NCBI GenBank assembly: GCA_902591645.1
Contig: CACJBM010000053.1
Coordinates: forward strand, 1 to 15,740
From: an uncultured Verrucomicrobiota bacterium
GTDB lineage: Bacteria > Verrucomicrobiota > Verrucomicrobiae > Verrucomicrobiales > DEV007
Length of the DNA stretch: 15,740 nucleotides
Direction: 5' to 3'
The translations under genes and the position numbers were made by a program. This document shows, piece by piece, positions 1 to 7,800 of this stretch; the stretch's first letter is position 1, and the number at the start of each line of letters is the position of its first letter. Under the pieces are notes generated by a model. It had not been told where the DNA came from and made no database searches. It was given only the letters and a program-made list of their open reading frames with translations.

Positions 1-17
1 ATTGTCTGAGACAGAAC

Positions 18-854
18 CTACCAAGTAAGCGGATCGAGCGAATAAAAGCTCTTCAAATGATCATAGATGCGCGGATAACGTTGCTGAAGCTTCTTAGGTT
101 TTTCGAAAAATGTCTCAGTCGCAACTGCAAAAAATTCAGCAGGGTTTGTTGCCCCATATGCATCGATAACCAATTTTTTTCCTCTTCGATGCCTCTTACC
201 ATGCCGCTCATAAGCTGAACCAAAGGACTTCGCCCAATCCCTATTCTCTTCTGTGAATCCCAATAACGGAGCACCATCCGCCGATCCGTCTTTTTGATCA
301 AGTTGATGGGCGAACTCATGAATCACAACATTTTTACCATCATTCGCGATGGCAGGCCCACGCAAAGTATGAACCCAAGACAATATGACTGTCCCACTAC
401 CCCATGACTCACCTAAGCGGTTCCCCCCTTCCCCGACCGTTCCATCCTTATTGGTAGAACTTTCACCACTATACATGTCTGGATAAATTAGAACTGTCGA
501 TAAGGCATCATAGCATCCACACCTGCCATTAAGTAAAAGCAAACATGCCTGACCTGCAATGGTAACGCACATCTCTTCTGTTAATTCCTCTAATCCACCA
601 CAAGCCTCAAAGGACTTTTCATTCATAAATACATTTACATATGAATTAAGCCTTACCCTCACATCATCCGGCAATCTCTTATAAAGTTTAAAATTCCTTT
701 CAAGAATTCCTTCCCATTCTTCTGGAAAAGGTGAATTAAATATCTTATCTCTCAGGATTTTATCTTGCCTAGAAGACCTATTAATCAACCAAATAATAAA
801 AATCGTTCCAAGTATTGTCCCTACGGTAAAAATAATAATTGTGCTCGAATCCAC
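18..854 (-). CDS. mtfA: MtfA-family zinc metallopeptidase (M90), membrane-anchored
   Basis: A 278-residue protein of the MtfA (Mlc titration factor A) peptidase family. The zinc-binding HExxH motif is HEFAH at residues 179-183, followed by QLDQKDGSADGAP, which is typical of the family. A later segment NPAEFFAVATETFFEKP near residues 235-255 carries the conserved glutamates expected to complete the metal site. In E. coli, MtfA is a cytosolic aminopeptidase that binds the glucose repressor Mlc; whether this protein has an Mlc-like partner is unknown. Residues about 4-24 form a hydrophobic segment followed by R/K-rich sequence, so this version is probably anchored in the inner membrane with the peptidase domain in the cytoplasm. 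The start is GTG, and no ATG precedes the hydrophobic segment in frame. It is transcribed alone, divergent from the esterase gene. The family call is firm; the physiological role is not. Confidence 0.92.
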   Translation of the reverse strand: MDSSTIIIFTVGTILGTIFIIWLINRSSRQDKILRDKIFNSPFPEEWEGILERNFKLYKRLPDDVRVRLNSYVNVFMNEKSFEACGGLEELTEEMCVTIAGQACLLLLNGRCGCYDALSTVLIYPDMYSGESSTNKDGTVGEGGNRLGESWGSGTVILSWVHTLRGPAIANDGKNVVIHEFAHQLDQKDGSADGAPLLGFTEENRDWAKSFGSAYERHGKRHRRGKKLVIDAYGATNPAEFFAVATETFFEKPKKLQQRYPRIYDHLKSFYSLDPLTW

Positions 855-861
855 CTAAGAA

Positions 862-891
862 ACTATAAATATAGATAGCCTATTTATTCAA
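862..891 (-). promoter_or_regulatory. Candidate promoter for mtfA
   Basis: Read on the minus strand, TTGAAT (886-891) is followed after 18 bases by TATAGT (862-867), close to sigma-70 -35 and -10 consensus. The -10 box ends only 7 bases before the GTG start, so a transcript from here would have essentially no leader. No Shine-Dalgarno sequence is visible. An AT-rich inverted repeat, CTATA-AA-TATAG, overlaps the -10. The region is AT-rich, so a chance match is possible. Confidence 0.3.
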
Positions 892-1018
892 ACAGTAATT
901 GTCTTTGACTAACATTATCCTTAGCATAGAAAATTTGGTCCTTCCTCGAATCGGCCCTAGTCACTACAATTACCGGCAACACAGACACTCAAATAACTTA
1001 CATTTATCTAGTCACAGT

Positions 1019-2017
1019 ATGAATTTGCTAAAATCGCTTCTAATCACGTCAGTTCTCGCCTCTATACAGGGATATGCATGTGCAAAGGAGGCTAATACTT
1101 CAACCTCTTCGAAAATAATCAAAGTGTTCATTCTGGCAGGACAATCGAATATGGAAGGGCATGGACTCATCAAAGGGAACCAAAATCAAAAAGGAACCTT
1201 AGAACTACTCACAAAAAATCCAGCAACCGCAAAAAATTATCAGCACTTAAAAGACGCAGAGGGAAACTGGAAGATACGAGATGACGTTTGGATCAGTTGG
1301 CATAGCAAAAAAGGGAAATTAACTATTGGTGGATATGCAGGACGAGGGTCAATCGGGCCTGAACTTGGGTTCGGCTGGGCAGTCGGAGATCATTTCGATC
1401 ACCCTATACTCCTTCTTAAGTTCGGCCCCGGAGGCACAAGTTTGGCTGGCCCCTGGAGACCACCCAGTTCGGGCAAGAATGGAAACAAGCAAAGAGGTCC
1501 CGGCATCGGAGATCAATACGATCATTTGATTTCAAGTACTAAGCAGCAATTAGACGATTTAGATTCTGAATTTCCTCAACTTAAGGGGTTCAAGTTTGAA
1601 TTGGCAGGATTCGGATGGCATCAGGGATGGAACGATGGTTGTAGCATGAAAGACTCAAAAGAATATGAATCCAACATGGCAAATTTCATCCGCGACATTC
1701 GCAAAGATCTGGATTCGCCAGAACTTCCTTTTGTCATTGCCGGAAGTGGATTCGGCGGTTGGGAGCAAAAAATCGATCGTAGACTAATGATCATGTCCGC
1801 ACAAAAATCAGTAGCAGAATCCAATGAATTCAAAGAGCATACAAAGTATGTTGAGACTCGAGGATTCTTTAGAGATGGGCCAGTTTCACCCAGACCGATC
1901 AGGTACCATTGGTGCTGTAACGCTGAAAGTTATTGGTTGATCGGAGACGGAATGGGAAAAGCCATGATAGAACTCCTCGGAGGCCCTAAGGCTCCACCGC
2001 TAAAAGATAACCCGTAA
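1019..2017 (+). CDS. Secreted SASA/DUF303-type carbohydrate (sialate O-acetylesterase-like) esterase
   Basis: A 332-residue protein of the sialate O-acetylesterase/DUF303 (SGNH-hydrolase fold) family, which removes acetyl groups from sugars or polysaccharides. Block I is LAGQSNMEGHG with the nucleophile candidate Ser43. A second block is FGWHQGWNDGC. The C-terminal segment YHWCCNAESYWLIGDGMG supplies the candidate catalytic His297. The first about 22 residues (MNLLKSLLITSVLASIQGYACA) form a signal peptide, implying export to the periplasm or outside. The reading frame is open upstream to a TTG at 899, but the ATG at 1019 places the signal peptide at the N terminus and is preferred. The CC in the C-terminal block is unusual by my recollection of relatives, which have small or polar residues there. 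The gene lies 31 bases before the lipase gene on the same strand, so the two could be co-transcribed. The natural substrate cannot be told from sequence. Confidence 0.85.
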   Translation: MNLLKSLLITSVLASIQGYACAKEANTSTSSKIIKVFILAGQSNMEGHGLIKGNQNQKGTLELLTKNPATAKNYQHLKDAEGNWKIRDDVWISWHSKKGKLTIGGYAGRGSIGPELGFGWAVGDHFDHPILLLKFGPGGTSLAGPWRPPSSGKNGNKQRGPGIGDQYDHLISSTKQQLDDLDSEFPQLKGFKFELAGFGWHQGWNDGCSMKDSKEYESNMANFIRDIRKDLDSPELPFVIAGSGFGGWEQKIDRRLMIMSAQKSVAESNEFKEHTKYVETRGFFRDGPVSPRPIRYHWCCNAESYWLIGDGMGKAMIELLGGPKAPPLKDNP

Positions 2018-2048
2018 AGCAAAATTAATCAGAACAGGGTCATACCAC

Positions 2049-2861
2049 ATGTTCACGATATCGCCTCAATCTAAAGGCTTTGACATTCACACTGCTCTTG
2101 CTTGTGCCCTCGCATCGAAAGCTGCTTACCAGTCACCCGAATTAATAGGCCACCAAATTGTTGAAGAATGGAAAGTTCCCAATTTTTTACCTTTTGATCA
2201 TTCAAATGTACGAGGTTTTATAGCAGCTTCAGATCACTTTACGATTGTCTCCTTCCTCGGCAGCGAACGTGATTCTGAAATTTGGCAGGAAAATATCGAT
2301 GCCAGTTTTATTGAAGGCCCTTTCGGACAGGGAGATCGGGTCCATAGAGGATTTAACATCGGGATAGCTGACGAAATCAAGAATATCGAATCCAAGATAA
2401 CCGATGTGGGAAATGAAAATGCTCCAGTGTTACTGACTGGGCATAGCCTTGGAGGGGCCATTGCTAATCTAGCTGCCGCGTATTTATTTATTAAGAAGCA
2501 TCCCGTACATTCTGTTTACACTTTTGGAGCTCCTCGAGTCGGTTGTAAAAACTTTAAAGATATTTACAATAAATTTGATTGTGGCCGAAGTTTCAGAATC
2601 GTAAATAGACACGATATCGTATCAAGAATACCGCCCAGGATGCTACGATACAAACACGTTGGAAAGCTCTACTATTTAAACTCGGAAGGAAAAATCCATG
2701 CAGGAATTAATTCTTGGAAAAGATTATTACTTTACCTAGACCCTTCAGGAAAAGACCCTAAAGAATATGTAAAAGAAATAGCCAGGAGATTTCCAGGAGC
2801 TATCGAAGATCATTCGATGGATAAGTACGTAGAAAAAATTCGCACATTGGCAATCCCATAG
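2049..2861 (+). CDS. Class 3 lipase-family alpha/beta hydrolase
   Basis: A 270-residue class 3 (fungal-type) lipase. The nucleophile elbow is GHSLG at residues 131-135 (Ser133), followed by GAIANLAA. FGAPRVG follows, which is highly typical of the family. The catalytic Asp is probably Asp189 in VNRHDIVSRIPP, and the His is probably His255 in EDHSMDKY, giving a complete Ser-Asp-His triad in the expected order. No signal peptide or membrane segment is visible at the N terminus, so the enzyme looks cytoplasmic unless exported by another route. An AGGG sequence lies about 10 bases before the ATG. The gene follows the esterase after 31 bases and converges with yaaA, with 14 bases between the stops. 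The substrate (triacylglycerol, phospholipid or other ester) is undetermined. Confidence 0.88.
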   Translation: MFTISPQSKGFDIHTALACALASKAAYQSPELIGHQIVEEWKVPNFLPFDHSNVRGFIAASDHFTIVSFLGSERDSEIWQENIDASFIEGPFGQGDRVHRGFNIGIADEIKNIESKITDVGNENAPVLLTGHSLGGAIANLAAAYLFIKKHPVHSVYTFGAPRVGCKNFKDIYNKFDCGRSFRIVNRHDIVSRIPPRMLRYKHVGKLYYLNSEGKIHAGINSWKRLLLYLDPSGKDPKEYVKEIARRFPGAIEDHSMDKYVEKIRTLAIP

Positions 2862-2875
2862 AATTGCAAGCCAAC

Positions 2876-3643
2876 TCAATCACGAAGGAATACTGGCACC
2901 TCGACTGTAGAAGAAGATTGGCAGTAATAGTAACCATCAGTATCAAATTTCAATAATTCTACGGGGCTTTTAATCTTATTCCGCACAATAAAATCCGCCA
3001 TCATTCCTCTAGCCTTTTTTGCATAGAAACTTATAAATTTATACTTCCCATTTTTGAAATCTTTGAATGTTGGCGTAATCACTTCGGCCTCTAATTTATC
3101 TGCATCAACAGATTTGAAGTACTCATTCGATGCGAGATTTATCAAAAATTTACTCTTAGACTCTCTGGTCACCACGTTCAAGGCATCTGTAAGTTTATCG
3201 CCCCAAAAATCATAAAGATTATTCCCTCTGCTCGTGCTTAGTCTCGTACCCATTTCAAGGCGATAAGCTTGAATAAGATCGAGGGGCCGCAACAATCCAT
3301 ACAAACCACTAAGGATACGGATTTTTTTTTGCGCAAAATTAAAGTCGGCTGCTCGCCATTCATCAAATACAAATCCGGTGTAAACGTCTCCCTTAAAAGC
3401 CAATAGTGCTTGTTTCGCATTATCGGCACTGAACGGCACTGACCAACTTCGGTAACGGCCATAATTCAAATCTGCCAACTTGGTACTAATATTCATTAGC
3501 GAACTAAGATCCGACTTTCCCATTTTAATTAGATTTTTTATCAATTCCTCGGAATCCTCTATAAAATCTGGACTTGTATGCTTTTTAGTGAGGCACTGCC
3601 CCTCAAAGTCCATGGTCTTTGCCGGTGATAAAGTAAGTATCAT
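2876..3643 (-). CDS. yaaA: Peroxide stress protein YaaA (DUF328/UPF0246)
   Basis: A 255-residue protein matching the YaaA family in length and throughout its sequence. The N-terminal signature is LSPAKTMDFEG, followed later by LSGLYGLLRPLD, YRLEMGTRL, NLASNEYFKSV and FYAKKARGMMADFI. In E. coli, YaaA is induced by OxyR under hydrogen peroxide stress, lowers free intracellular iron and thereby protects DNA and proteins; a DNA-binding fold has been described for the family. The protein is cytoplasmic, with no signal peptide or membrane segment. The gene is monocistronic, convergent with the lipase gene and divergent from the type VII-like operon. No OxyR- or PerR-type operator could be recognised upstream. 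Confidence 0.93.
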   Translation of the reverse strand: MILTLSPAKTMDFEGQCLTKKHTSPDFIEDSEELIKNLIKMGKSDLSSLMNISTKLADLNYGRYRSWSVPFSADNAKQALLAFKGDVYTGFVFDEWRAADFNFAQKKIRILSGLYGLLRPLDLIQAYRLEMGTRLSTSRGNNLYDFWGDKLTDALNVVTRESKSKFLINLASNEYFKSVDADKLEAEVITPTFKDFKNGKYKFISFYAKKARGMMADFIVRNKIKSPVELLKFDTDGYYYCQSSSTVEVPVFLRD

Positions 3644-3789
3644 TATTAATATAATTATTGATCTATTACGGATTAGCCACTTATCACACCTAATTCAAGC
3701 CTTCCTGCAGAAAGAACTTAAGAAGACATGGCGTTTTTCAATTTTTAACACTAAAATCTTAATCAAAATAATAAAAAATAAAAAAGATT
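3644..3789. other. Divergent intergenic region between yaaA and the WXG100-like operon
   Basis: A 146-base AT-rich spacer that must hold promoters for yaaA (leftward) and probably for the four-gene operon (rightward). A perfect TATAAT occurs on the plus strand at 3650-3655 and a TAAAAT at 3752-3757, but neither has a recognisable -35 box at 16-18 bases, so no promoter is assigned. The last about 45 bases before the ATG at 3790 are almost pure A/T and lack a Shine-Dalgarno sequence. Confidence 0.4.
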
Positions 3790-4062
3790 ATGGCTCAGGC
3801 AATAATGGACCCAGAAGAAGTTCGCCGCTTTGCGGAGGAACTTAAACGTTTCAATGAAGATGTATCCGCCCGCTCAGCTTCTTTACAGGCCCGATTTTCC
3901 TCACTCAGCAATACCTGGCAAGATCAAGAGCAGGTAAAATTCGCTGAAGAATTTGAAGGAATGATGAAAGCTTTAAGGAAATTCATTGAAGTCTCACAGG
4001 CACACTCACCATTCCTGCTACGCAAGGCAAGACGAATCGAAGAGTACCTTGATCAACGCTAA
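3790..4062 (+). CDS. WXG100-like (ESAT-6 superfamily) small helical protein
   Basis: A 90-residue protein with the size and layout of WXG100 secretion substrates: a helix at about residues 7-39, a short turn containing W43-Q-D45, and a second helix at about 46-88. The opening MAQAIMDPEEVRRFAEEL matches, in my recollection, WXG100-annotated proteins of Planctomycetes and Verrucomicrobia. The turn has W-x-D in place of W-x-G, and the C-terminal YxxxD/E export signal of mycobacterial ESX partners is absent (the end is YLDQR). There is no signal peptide or membrane segment. An internal ATG at 3805 is possible, but the longer start keeps the family-like N terminus. It is the first gene of a tight four-gene operon ending in an FtsK/EssC-like ATPase, the classic partner of WXG100 proteins. 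It is probably a secreted effector or a structural component; secretion itself is unproven. Confidence 0.8.
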   Translation: MAQAIMDPEEVRRFAEELKRFNEDVSARSASLQARFSSLSNTWQDQEQVKFAEEFEGMMKALRKFIEVSQAHSPFLLRKARRIEEYLDQR

Positions 4063-4068
4063 TAGAAG

Positions 4069-4596
4069 ATGGCAGACCAAGCCAAAGTAGCTTCAATCGA
4101 TTCCTTGGAATCGTTTCGTAATAGCCTCGTGATTTTTATGGAACGAGTTTCTAAATCGATTGACGAAGTAGGTGACACTGTAAGGCGAACGAGGCACTGG
4201 GTACAAGACGAGCAATACAATTATTGGATCAACGAAAAACGCAGAAGAGAGCGAAAACTAGAACAGGCTGAACAGGAACTATACAGTTCGAGATTATCTA
4301 CTCTACAGGACGCAAGTACCGAAGCCCAAATGAATGTGCGGCGAGCAAATAGAGCAATTGAGGAAGTGGATGAGAAAATAAGATTGATCAAAAAATGGGC
4401 AAGGGATTACGACAGTACCGTAGAACCTTTGGCTCGAAGACTGGATACTTTGCAAGACCTAGTGACAACAAAGTACCCAAAAGCTGTCAATTACCTTGTC
4501 CGGACTATTGAAACCTTAGAATCGTATGCCCAAGCATCTGTTCAAAATAACAATTCTTCAGACATTCCCAAATCTGAAACGAAAAATAAATCGTAA
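4069..4596 (+). CDS. Coiled-coil protein of the WXG100-like operon
   Basis: A 175-residue, almost entirely helical, charged protein without signal peptide or membrane segment. Residues about 8-38 form an amphipathic helix (SIDSLESFRNSL), followed by a W-rich RRTRHWVQDEQYNYW patch at 39-53. A long coiled coil spans about 54-110 (ERKLEQAEQELYSSRL and onwards), another helix spans about 115-156, and a polar Ser/Asn/Lys tail follows 157. It begins 6 bases after the WXG100-like gene and ends 24 bases before the next gene, so it is surely co-transcribed. I recognise no named domain. Similar coiled-coil proteins appear to accompany WXG100-like genes in planctomycetes, from memory and not checked. 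It could be a secreted helical partner, a chaperone or an adaptor to the ATPase; none is demonstrated. Confidence 0.75.
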   Translation: MADQAKVASIDSLESFRNSLVIFMERVSKSIDEVGDTVRRTRHWVQDEQYNYWINEKRRRERKLEQAEQELYSSRLSTLQDASTEAQMNVRRANRAIEEVDEKIRLIKKWARDYDSTVEPLARRLDTLQDLVTTKYPKAVNYLVRTIETLESYAQASVQNNNSSDIPKSETKNKS

Positions 4597-4620
4597 TGAC
4601 AGTTCCTGCCCCATAAACAA

Positions 4621-4833
4621 ATGTCAGTAAAATCAACGAGAGGAACAATCAACAAAGCTGTTCGGGACTTGAACGTCAGTTGGCAGCAATGCAAAAATTA
4701 TTGGGCCGATGTTAAAAGTAAAGAATTTGAAGAAAAGTATATTGCACCATTACCGGATGCAGTGACAGCAACATCAAGTATCATAGACGAAATCGATAAA
4801 ATTCTTACCAAAATTAAACGCGATTGTGAGTAA
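4621..4833 (+). CDS. Small helical W-x-D protein, possible second WXG-like partner
   Basis: A 70-residue protein with two predicted helices and no signal peptide. The centre reads SWQQCKNYWADVKSKEFEEKY, with W28-A-D30 followed six residues later by F36 and then Y40. This recalls the W-Q-D turn followed by KFAEEF in the 90-residue WXG100-like protein of the same operon. The second half (IAPLPDAVTATSSIIDEIDKIL) would be the other helix. It is shorter than canonical WXG100 proteins (about 100 residues) and could be a shortened member, a pairing partner or an ATPase-bound adaptor. The 3' end overlaps the ATPase gene by 8 bases, which suggests translational coupling. The ORF is short, but its tight spacing and the shared motif make it credible. 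Function is unknown. Confidence 0.7.
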   Translation: MSVKSTRGTINKAVRDLNVSWQQCKNYWADVKSKEFEEKYIAPLPDAVTATSSIIDEIDKILTKIKRDCE

Positions 4834-7800
4834 TAAGCCCTCAGGAACTAATACAACATTAGAAATAGTCCGTCGTTTCAGCTCAACAGTCATCGATTGC
4901 GCTGAAAGGGAAGATTCAATTGAAAGTAATTACCGGCTCCGAACAGCCAGAGCAAAACGTGAATACGAAGAAGGACTGTCTGATCTTGAAGCTTCACATC
5001 AGGGAAGTTTGGCCGAGGCTCAGTCCGTTCTTCACAATCGCAGAGAAAGAGCAAAGGATCGTTATAACAAAAGAGGATCACGCATCGAAGAGGCACACTC
5101 AAATGCCTTAAACAAATCTAATACCACTCTAGAAACTGAAAGGGGTAGAAAGATTTCAGAAGTTCAGGCAAAGACCCTTGAAGCTAAAAGAAAAAATGAA
5201 ACCGCATTGTCTGAAGCAAAAAAAATACAGACCGAGATTGATACTGTTTTAGAGCACCATGTACATGAATTTAAACTTTTAAGGAAAAAGGCCCTCGCCT
5301 CGTTCAGGGGATTTCCTCTCGTCTCCAGAAAACTTAAAAAAGAAATACCCGATCAAGGTCATAACAAGAAAAAGGAGGCACCGGACCTTCCGAGAATATG
5401 TACAAATATTGAAAAAATAATAAAATCCACAAACGAAAAACTTAAAGAGTTTGATTCAAATCTAATCCCTAAAGTCTTCCGGTTCCTTCCACTACAATGG
5501 CTGGCGCCTATCACAGCTGTAGGAATCTTCCCTCTTGGTCATTACATTTTAGGGTGGAGCGGAAAAGAATATTTACTCAGTTATGGAATCGCAGCACTTT
5601 GCCTTTTAAGTCTCTGGATCATCAAGGCTAGATCATCAAGGCTAGCTAAAGATTCAGGGGAAAAAATATCAGAGCAACTTATACAAATCCGCGCTTCAAT
5701 TGTTCAGTGTGATGAGGGGCGAAACTCATGGATAAAAGATAGGGAAAATGCAATCGAAGAAGAACTAGAAAAATATGTTGAGGACCTTAATGATAACCTT
5801 GGAAGCGCAATCGAAAATGCTGAAGAAATTGGCATGGGAAAACCCAAAAAACTCGAAAAACAACTCGAAAAACTTAGAGGAAAGAATTCATCAACTCATT
5901 CTCTAAATCTAGAAAATATCCAGAAAGCCAATGAAGACTCCATTTCATCAGCAATCAGTAAATTCGAATCAGAAAAGGAACAGCTGGCTAAAGTAAGAGA
6001 CTCCGAATTAGAAGAGGCTGAAACCGAACACAAAAATAAATGGGAAAAATTGGTATCAGAATGGAAAAACGAAACTGAAACAATTTCTAAATGGCTAAGC
6101 GAAGAAAAAAACGCCACTAGTCAGCTATTCCCTGAATGGGAAAAATCCCGGCTCGATGCCTGGTCTCCACCAGATACTTTTCCACATTGTGCAACATTTG
6201 GTTCACTAGAATTAGATCCTAACTTGTTTGGTGAAGGCCCACCTAAGAGTCCAAGCCTTAAATTGCCGGATGCTGATTTTTTGAAAGTCCCATTAAATAT
6301 TAGGCTCCCTCAATCCGGATCCATTCTGTTCGAAACGGAATCATCGGGGGACAGTAAAATAGTGAACTCTATCAACAATATCATACTAAGATTATTGTCC
6401 GTTGCTCCTGCCGGTAAATTAAGTTTCAGCATTTTCGACCCTGTTGGATTAGGTCAGAACTTTGCAAGCATCACTCACTTGTCTGATTATGAAGACAGCA
6501 TCATTAATAAGCGGATCTGGACCCAACGAGAACAAATCGAAACTCGCATAATGGAACTGAATGAACATATGGAGAAAGTCATTCAGATGTATCTCAGAAA
6601 TGAATATGAAACAATTACTGATTATAATGAAAAAGCAGGCAACATTGCAGAAAAGTATCATTTCCTAGTCATTGCTGATTTCCCAACTAATTTCTCTGAA
6701 GTCGCAGCGCGAGGACTCATGAGCATCGCAGCAAACGGAGCAAGGTGTGGCATTTACACTCTGATCCATTGGGACAAACGACAAGCATTACCTGAAGCTC
6801 TAGATATAGATGATTTACGGAAATCCAATATACTCATTGAACAAAACAAAGAGGGCCGTCTTTCACTAGTCAACGGATTGGAAAAAGGCACATCCCTGCA
6901 TTTGGAATCTCCTCCAGGCAGCAATGACTCCATTAATTTCGTCCAACGGATCGGAGACGAAAGCAGCAACTCGAACCGTATCGAAGTCCCCTTCAGTCAT
7001 ATTATCCCGAATAATGGAGAATACTGGTCAGGAGACACTTCCGACGAGCTTAAAATCCCAATTGGCAGGACCGGAGCCACTAAACTTCAATACTTGAGCA
7101 TTGGTAAAGGAACAAAACAACACGCTCTTCTTGCTGGAAAAACTGGGTCAGGAAAATCGACTCTGTTCCACGTAATGATCACCAACCTTGCACTTCACTT
7201 CGGCCCGGATCAGGTTGAGTTCTATTTGGTAGACTTTAAAAAGGGCGTTGAATTCAAAAGTTATGGAGCCAAAAAACTTCCTCACGCCAAAGTGGTAGCG
7301 ATAGAAAGTGACCGAGAATTTGGCTTGAGCGTTCTCCAAAAATTAGACCATGAACTAAAGGAACGAGGAGAACTTTTCCGAAAAGTCGGCGCACAGGACA
7401 TTGCGGGATACAAAAGATCCAGCGGCGAATCAATGCCTAGAACTCTGTTATTAATAGATGAATTTCAAGAGTTCTTTGTGGAAGATGATAAAATAGCCCA
7501 ACAGGCCTCTGTGCTACTAGATCGCATAGTGCGACAAGGCCGCGCTTTCGGTATTCATGTTGTGCTCGGTTCACAGACGCTCGGCGGCGCCTATTCGCTC
7601 GCCAGAGCCACTCTAGGCCAAATGGTAATCCGTATTGCACTGATGTGTAACGAAGCTGATGCTTATCTGATCATGGATGAAGGGAACCCTGCACCACGTT
7701 TATTGACGCGTCCTGGAGAAGGCATCTATAATGATTCTGCTGGAGCAATAGAAGGTAATAGCCCTTTCCAAACGGTCTGGCTCTCTGAGCAAGAACGAAA

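Noticed and set aside
899..1018. 40-codon upstream extension of the esterase reading frame from a TTG
   Set aside because: It would bury the signal peptide behind a polar, His/Asn-rich stretch. The ATG at 1019 gives a proper N-terminal signal peptide.
3650..3655. Perfect TATAAT on the plus strand before the WXG100-like operon
   Set aside because: There is no -35-like box at 16-18 bases upstream, the region is very AT-rich, and the implied leader would be about 130 bases. Not enough for a promoter call.
3480..3845. 121-codon plus-strand open frame across yaaA and the start of the operon
   Set aside because: It is antisense to yaaA and overlaps the WXG100-like gene in another frame; its composition does not look like a real protein.
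5840..5880. Repeated ACTCGAAAAAC sequence in the ATPase gene
   Set aside because: It is explained by repeated Lys/Leu/Glu codons in the coiled coil (KKLEKQLEKL) and needs no DNA-level function.
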